From: Rhodospirillaceae bacterium UBA3470 | GTDB taxonomy: Bacteria; Pseudomonadota; Alphaproteobacteria; Rhodospirillales; Casp-alpha2 | Length of the DNA stretch: 10,192 nucleotides | Reading direction: 5' to 3' | Assembly: GCA_002378125.1 (NCBI GenBank) | Contig: DFRF01000197.1 | Location: 1 to 10,192 of the forward strand | Shown: positions 6,752-10,192 of the stretch, piece by piece | How positions within the stretch are numbered: the stretch's first letter is position 1 | How the letters are laid out: each line of letters opens with the position of its first letter | Program-made: the position numbers and the translations under genes | Notes under the pieces: generated by a model | What the model was told of the DNA's origin: nothing | The model's input: the letters and a program-made list of their open reading frames with translations, nothing else | Databases searched by the model: none

Positions 6752-7471
6752 TTATGTCCCCATAGCCTGCGCTAAATCCTCCATAGAATGGCCGATGACG
6801 TCCCAGTCCTCTTCTGGTTTGAAATCATTGGTTTGATCGGACCCGTATTCGTAGGGCCTTCCAATGTAAGCCGTGCGCATGCCGTGCGAACGTGCGGCGA
6901 CTAGGTCGTCGTTATGTGCAGCCACCATCATCATCGCGCCGGGATCCAGGTTCAAAAGATCGATAGCGCCTAAGTACACGGCTGCGTCGCGCTTGTAGGC
7001 CTTGAACAAGTCGGAAGAGAAAATGAAATCCCAAGGTAGGCCCGCGCGCTTTCCCATGCCCGCCAATCCGATGATTGAGCCGTTGGATAGCGTTCCCAGA
7101 AGATAGCGCCGCTTCAATCGCGTGAGGCCTGGCACGCAATCGGGCCAGGGGTCTAACTGGTGCCACCAGAGGTTCATGGCCTGGCGGTCATCTTCACCAA
7201 CGGCGTTGTCCAGGCCGAAGTCCGTGAGAATCTCGTCCAAGCGCTCGCGGTGGATCACATCGATGGCCGTCCACGGCCGCTCGCCGGACTGGACACGCGC
7301 CATGCCTGGTTTGTAACCGGCCCGCCAGGCCCGCGCAAAGGCGTCCCAATCGATTTCGGCAAGAGATTTTTCCCGTGCCAATTGTTCCCCCTTGCGGGTG
7401 ATGGAGCCGCGCCAATCTGCGACAGTGCCGAAGGTGTCGAAAAGAAGGGCTTTCACGTTGTCGAAACTCAT
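6752..7471 (-). CDS. Haloacid dehalogenase type II-like HAD hydrolase
   Basis: The 239-residue cytoplasmic protein belongs to HAD subfamily IA, in the (S)-2-haloacid dehalogenase group, which hydrolyses 2-haloalkanoic acids through an aspartyl ester. Motif I is LLFDTFGTVADWR (9-21) with nucleophile Asp12. Motif II is LSNGS (128-132). The motif III Lys lies in AYKRD (158-162, probably Lys160), where most relatives have YKPDP. Motif IV is AAHNDDLVAA (184-193). The helical cap (about 22-105) includes GMARVQSGERPW. Length and motif spacing fit the family. Many relatives with this annotation have no proven dehalogenase activity, so a phosphatase or other HAD activity remains possible. It is flanked on both sides by decayed genes of the other strand and has no obvious operon partner. 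No strong ribosome binding site is visible; the family-typical distance of motif I from the N-terminus supports this ATG. Confidence 0.88.
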   Translation of the reverse strand: MSFDNVKALLFDTFGTVADWRGSITRKGEQLAREKSLAEIDWDAFARAWRAGYKPGMARVQSGERPWTAIDVIHRERLDEILTDFGLDNAVGEDDRQAMNLWWHQLDPWPDCVPGLTRLKRRYLLGTLSNGSIIGLAGMGKRAGLPWDFIFSSDLFKAYKRDAAVYLGAIDLLNLDPGAMMMVAAHNDDLVAARSHGMRTAYIGRPYEYGSDQTNDFKPEEDWDVIGHSMEDLAQAMGT

Positions 7472-7519
7472 GTTTGCTTCCGATTGTTATGGGGGGAAAT
7501 GAATGTTTCATCATCAACC

Positions 7520-7856
7520 ATGAGACATGAGAGAACAAATTTCTTTATTTCGGCGGGCAGGTTTTTTGCCTGGGCATCAGCCTGTGCCAGACCAGTGGAT
7601 TTGAAACTGGTCCTGCTAGTCGATGTTTTGGGCAACATCGACGACGAGCGGGTGGCGTTGCAGCGCTTCGAATTTATCAATACGACTAGCGCTCCCGGGT
7701 CATGAAGACCATCCAAAGCCACCGTCAGGAGTGCATCGCGCTCTCATGCGCGGAATGGGCCAATGATCTTTACCAGGAGACCTTGCGATTGGTGAGTGAT
7801 CCATTACTAAGGCCAGCACAGCCGCGTTCGCGGTATCGAAAAGCAGGCCGGGATGA
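7520..7856 (+). pseudogene. Truncated, frameshifted DUF1194 (vWA-like) gene
   Basis: Four frame segments reconstruct the first third of a DUF1194 protein. From ATG 7520, frame A reads FISAGRFFAWASACA (a degraded signal peptide), then VDLKLVLLVDVLGNIDDE and RVALQRFEFINTT. The family normally has DVSxSID here, so the metal-ion (MIDAS) motif is lost. From 7690, frame B reads RSRVMKTIQS, then IALSCAEWANDLYQETL, matching the family's 'DPRVLxAIxSGxxGRIALxxVEWAG..YQ'. Frame A resumes at 7787 as DW-stop-VIHY, and frame C (7812-7856) reads ASTAAFAVSKSRPG and stops. Intact members run to roughly 230-270 residues; nothing recognisable follows, so the 3' part is also gone. DUF1194 proteins are exported vWA-fold proteins of unknown role. 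The match is from memory of the family, but the ordered agreement across frames is strong. Confidence 0.75.
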
Positions 7857-7955
7857 CGGCATCATCATGCTGATGTATGGCCCATGATATTTAGGCTCGG
7901 TAATTTATATAAATTGCATATGATGATAGCTAGAGCGCGTCAGAAGTTGAACAAG

Positions 7956-7962
7956 GAGGGTA
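7956..7962 (+). promoter_or_regulatory. Strong ribosome binding site fixing the GTG start of the thioredoxin-like gene
   Basis: The sequence AAGGAGGGTAGG lies directly before GTG 7965, with the AAGGAGG core about 5 bases upstream. An upstream in-frame ATG at 7884 has no such site and would bury the signal peptide behind 27 extra residues, so GTG is the better start. Confidence 0.7.
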
Positions 7963-7964
7963 GG

Positions 7965-8573
7965 GTGAAGATCAAAATTGTTAAGTTGCTCGCGACCGCC
8001 TGTCTGGCTTTTTTTGTGACCGGCTTGGTCGGCCCTGCCGTGGCCGATGTTTTTATCAAGCCGACCCGGTCCGATGATGGGCTCTATCACCACAAATGGT
8101 TCAAGGATTCGTTCCTTGATCTGAAAGACGATCTACAGGAAGCGGATGAGGCCGGAAAACGTCTGGCCATCATTTTCGAGCAGGTGGGCTGCATATATTG
8201 CAAGAAGATGCAGACCGAGGTCCTGGCTGAGAAGTCCATCAATGACTACGTGCGAAAGAATTTCGATGTGGTACAGATGAACCTTTGGGGTAGCCGGAAT
8301 GTGACTGACTTTGACGGCAAGGTGATGCCGGAGAAGGCACTAGCAAAACGTTGGGGCGTGATTTTCACGCCGACGATTGTATTCATTCCCGAATTTGCGG
8401 CCCTGTCTTCGGGCAAACCTGGCCATGAAATCAAGGTGGCGAGCATGCCTGGCGCCTTCGGCGGACTCACGTTCAAGGCGATGTTCGAATGGGTTAAGGC
8501 GAAGGGCTATGAAGGGAACGAACATTTTCAGAAGTATGTCATTAACAAGATGAACAAGCGCCGCACGCAATAG
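7965..8573 (+). CDS. Exported thioredoxin-fold protein, SoxW-like
   Basis: The predicted protein has 202 residues from the GTG start. A Sec signal peptide occupies residues 1-27 (basic KIKIVK, hydrophobic core, AVA then Asp28), placing it in the periplasm. The thioredoxin fold carries a redox centre GCIYCKKM (75-82, Cys76 and Cys79) and the cis-proline loop FTPTIVF (134-140, Pro136). Single-domain periplasmic thioredoxins of this form, with CxYCKKM and a long C-terminal helix, resemble SoxW, which keeps sulfur-oxidation or cytochrome-maturation partners reduced, fed by a CcdA/DsbD-type membrane carrier. No sox or ccm gene is in the window, so the substrate is unknown. The gene lies just after a decayed DUF1194 gene and appears monocistronic. 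It could equally be a general thiol:disulfide reductase. The fold is certain; the SoxW label is tentative. Confidence 0.87.
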   Translation: MKIKIVKLLATACLAFFVTGLVGPAVADVFIKPTRSDDGLYHHKWFKDSFLDLKDDLQEADEAGKRLAIIFEQVGCIYCKKMQTEVLAEKSINDYVRKNFDVVQMNLWGSRNVTDFDGKVMPEKALAKRWGVIFTPTIVFIPEFAALSSGKPGHEIKVASMPGAFGGLTFKAMFEWVKAKGYEGNEHFQKYVINKMNKRRTQ

Positions 8574-8595
8574 GGTTTCTTCGCGAAGACATTCA

Positions 8596-8793
8596 TCAGC
8601 GGCGATAGTGTCCCGCGATTTGATCCATCAGAAGTTGGACGAAAATACCCCGCCGAGGGACGTGACCCCTGTCGTCATCGTTAGATGTCACGCGACTAAA
8701 TTTATGCATTTCGTAATCTTCGCTGACTTTGGGAAATGATTCCTCGCGGACCTTACCCTGTTTTCCAAAGGCGGCAAATCGACCGGCAATCAA
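8596..8793 (-). CDS. Doubtful small ORF, unknown; possible gene remnant
   Basis: A 65-codon frame starts at TTG, and the reading frame is open back to 8803. The peptide is hydrophilic and charged, with RFAAFGKQGKVREESFPKVS, then RRGIFVQLLMDQIAGHYRR at the end. I do not recognise it, and no ribosome binding site precedes the TTG. Base composition at third positions is not decisive. Given two clear pseudogenes just upstream, this may be a fragment of another decayed gene rather than a working one. Confidence 0.2.
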   Translation of the reverse strand: MIAGRFAAFGKQGKVREESFPKVSEDYEMHKFSRVTSNDDDRGHVPRRGIFVQLLMDQIAGHYRR

Positions 8794-9046
8794 ATCCCTG
8801 GGCCGTCACTATTTCCTATTGCCAACGGCTGCCATGCATCTGGCGCATGGACTGGAGGTGGGCATGAAGACTGCGTATGCCCCCATTTTCTAAAGGTTCA
8901 CACTTTTGTGCTTAGATACCAGGGCTTGATTTCATATAGGGGTATTCATCGGGATTTCTAAACGACTTTAAAATAGTAAGAAGAACAATCACGTCGTGCG
9001 GGTTCGATGATGGGTATCAACTGTTGGAATTCTAACCACGTGGAAT

Positions 9047-9053
9047 GGGGAGG
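9047..9053 (+). promoter_or_regulatory. Ribosome binding site of livH
   Basis: GGGGAGG lies 5 bases before GTG 9059. The in-frame GTG at 9053 overlaps this site and is therefore an unlikely start. Using 9059 gives an N-terminus MFGQQVISGLATGSLYAL, which fits the usual LivH beginning. Confidence 0.65.
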
Positions 9054-9058
9054 TGCGT

Positions 9059-9928
9059 GTGTTTGGTCAACAGGTAATAAGTGGACTTGCGACTGGTAGC
9101 CTTTATGCTTTGACTGCGGTGGCCGTGGTGGTTGTGTTCCGAAACACGCGGACCATCAACCTTGCGCAGGGCGACTTTGCCATGATCGGCGCCTTCTTGG
9201 CTGTGATCCTAATCAAGGATTTTGGAGCGAATTATTATCTCGCTCTCGCCGGGGCTGTTATTGGCTGCATTGGTCTCGGTATTCTGGTTGAACGTCTGGT
9301 GATGCGTCAGATTGCTGATTCGGACTGGCTCACGCTGTTTACAGCAACCCTCGGCATGTACTACATCCTGCATGGCGTTGCTGGGCATCTCTGGGGTCGC
9401 GATACTAAGGCGTTTCCAATCACCTTTGACCCGACACCCATTGAGATTATTGGTGGGATCATCAGCCAGGGACATTTGGTCAACATGGCTTGGGCCGCGG
9501 GAATTGGCCTGGTGCTATTCGTCTTTTTCAAGTTCACTAAACAAGGCATCGCCATGCGTGCCGTGACCGACGATCCAGAGACGGCCAAATTGATGGGCAT
9601 TCCGGTGCGTTTCATTGTGCTCCTGACCTGGGGCATGGCTGGCTTTCTAGCCGCCTTCGCAGGCGTGCTGATCGCACCAATCATCTATGTGGCCCCGGAA
9701 ATGATGGATGAGGTGCTCGTGAAGGGATACGTAGCAGCCGTCTTTGGTGGACTCTACTCCATCCCTGGCGCCATCCTTGGCGCCTTGATGATCGGCGTCG
9801 TAGAGAACCTCGCAGGCGGGTATCTCGGCTCACACTTCAAGACCGCAACAGCTTTCGCCATGATCGTTTTGCTTCTCGCCTTCCGCCCACAAGGCTTATT
9901 TGGCATCCAGAAACGTCGGGAAGTCTAA
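9059..9928 (+). CDS. livH: Branched-chain amino acid ABC transporter permease LivH
   Basis: LivH is one of the two membrane subunits of a high-affinity importer for branched-chain amino acids or related solutes (LivK/LivHMGF type). The 289-residue length is normal. The N-terminal helix ISGLATGSLYALTAVAVVVV leads to INLAQGDFAMIGA (33-45), a LivH hallmark. The cytoplasmic coupling loop that contacts the ATPases is at about 160-181 (KQGIAMRAVTDDPETAKLMG). GGLYSIPGAILGALMIGVVEN (230-250) and FRPQGLFG (275-282) close the protein; about eight membrane segments are expected. livM starts 4 bases after the stop, so they are co-transcribed. No substrate-binding protein or ATPase gene lies upstream; they probably follow livM. 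Relatives in this family also import urea, amides or aromatic compounds, so the substrate is not fixed by sequence. Confidence 0.92.
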   Translation: MFGQQVISGLATGSLYALTAVAVVVVFRNTRTINLAQGDFAMIGAFLAVILIKDFGANYYLALAGAVIGCIGLGILVERLVMRQIADSDWLTLFTATLGMYYILHGVAGHLWGRDTKAFPITFDPTPIEIIGGIISQGHLVNMAWAAGIGLVLFVFFKFTKQGIAMRAVTDDPETAKLMGIPVRFIVLLTWGMAGFLAAFAGVLIAPIIYVAPEMMDEVLVKGYVAAVFGGLYSIPGAILGALMIGVVENLAGGYLGSHFKTATAFAMIVLLLAFRPQGLFGIQKRREV

Positions 9929-9932
9929 AGCT

Positions 9933-10192
9933 ATGGAAATTCAATCATCCAAACCTAATGAGGCTTCTACCTTGCCCTGGACGGAAGTTTCGGCCCGAAA
10001 GACCAGAGAAAAGCGGCGAAATTGGGCAGGAATGATCGGGTTATTCGTGGCAGCCGCGCTGTTTCCCATGATGCCCGGCGTCGAGGGTTGGATGGCCTCT
10101 GAGGCGACGCTTATCATCATGTACATCATGGCAGCGCAGGGGGTGTCTATCCTGACGGGCTATACGGGCTTAGTCACTGTCGGACACGGCGG
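9933..10192 (+). CDS. livM: Branched-chain amino acid ABC transporter permease LivM (3' partial)
   Basis: The frame starts at ATG 9933, four bases after livH, and is still open at the window end (86 codons plus two bases). The first 31 residues are hydrophilic and basic near the membrane (ARKTREKRRNW), followed by a hydrophobic segment (about 32-47) and a second one (about 58-75) leading to GVSILTGYTGLVTVGHGG, the conserved LivM motif (usually GxxGLxSLGHGAF). It forms the heterodimeric permease with LivH. The ribosome binding site is weak (GGGAAG, about 14 bases upstream), consistent with coupling to livH translation. The cytoplasmic N-terminal extension is somewhat longer than in many LivM proteins. 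Confidence 0.88.
   Translation, partial: MEIQSSKPNEASTLPWTEVSARKTREKRRNWAGMIGLFVAAALFPMMPGVEGWMASEATLIIMYIMAAQGVSILTGYTGLVTVGHG

Larger units (their letters stand above)
8574..9058. other. Intergenic region (485 bases) before livH
   Basis: This stretch holds no gene I can firmly support. It contains a perfect 12-base palindrome TCTTCGCGAAGA (8578-8589) just after the thioredoxin stop, lacking the T-run of an intrinsic terminator; a doubtful - strand ORF (8596-8793); a small inverted repeat CACA-N4-TGTG near 8899-8910; and an 8-base palindrome CCACGTGG (9036-9043). The AT-rich stretch at about 8925-8990, with a TAAAAT (8969-8974) and a poor -35, is the most likely area for the livH promoter. 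Confidence 0.4.

Noticed and set aside
7160..7705. 181-codon + strand ORF
   Set aside because: Its first two thirds are antisense to the well-supported HAD gene; only the part from ATG 7520 carries real (DUF1194) signal.
7702..7887. 61-codon + strand ORF as an independent small gene
   Set aside because: Its first half is the second frame segment of the DUF1194 remnant, and the recognisable signal starts before its ATG, so it is not a separate gene.
7884..7964. Upstream ATG start for the thioredoxin-like protein
   Set aside because: It lacks a ribosome binding site and would place 27 residues before the signal peptide; GTG 7965 has a near-perfect Shine-Dalgarno sequence.
8578..8589. 12-base palindrome as a terminator
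   Set aside because: It is a perfect palindrome with no loop and no following T-run, so it is not a convincing intrinsic terminator.

Overview
The window looks like chromosomal DNA from a motile alphaproteobacterium, most likely of Rhodospirillales type. Support: fairly GC-rich coding DNA, proteins that read like alphaproteobacterial homologues (the DUF4159 / amidotransferase-like membrane pair, FlgG, tandem EF-hand protein, LivH/LivM), and a sigma-54-type promoter before a flagellar gene. The taxonomic call is inference from protein style; there is no rRNA or marker gene.

Layout. (1) 2-3678, + strand: the 3' part of a DUF4159 membrane protein gene, overlapping by ATGA a 699-residue membrane protein with vWA-like and amidotransferase-like regions. 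This pair normally ends a moxR/DUF58-type operon. (2) 3679-4048: a chain of tiny overlapping ORFs, probably not functional, then an AT-rich stretch with a good -24/-12 promoter. (3) 4049-4828: a solitary flgG (distal rod) with no flgF, flgA or flgH beside it. (4) 4906-6234, - strand: an endonuclease/exonuclease/phosphatase-fold protein and, upstream of it, a secreted protein with four compact EF-hand loops. (5) 6378-6679, + strand: a decayed copy of a short conserved family, with one stop and two frameshifts. (6) 6752-7471, - strand: a haloacid dehalogenase type II-like hydrolase. (7) 7520-7856, + strand: a truncated, multiply frameshifted DUF1194 (vWA-like) gene. (8) 7965-8573, + strand: an exported SoxW-like thioredoxin with a CIYC active site. 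(9) 8574-9058: a 485-base gap with one doubtful ORF. (10) 9059 to the end, + strand: livH and the start of livM, two permease subunits of a branched-chain amino acid type ABC importer.

No single pathway links these genes. The window joins the tail of one operon, an isolated flagellar gene, a patch of accessory genes interspersed with decaying genes (about 6.2-9.0 kb), and the head of a transport operon. I see no CRISPR array, tRNA, rRNA, insertion sequence or obviously novel multigene system. The observations most worth following are the two pseudogenes that standard ORF calling would miss and the sigma-54 promoter driving a lone flgG.
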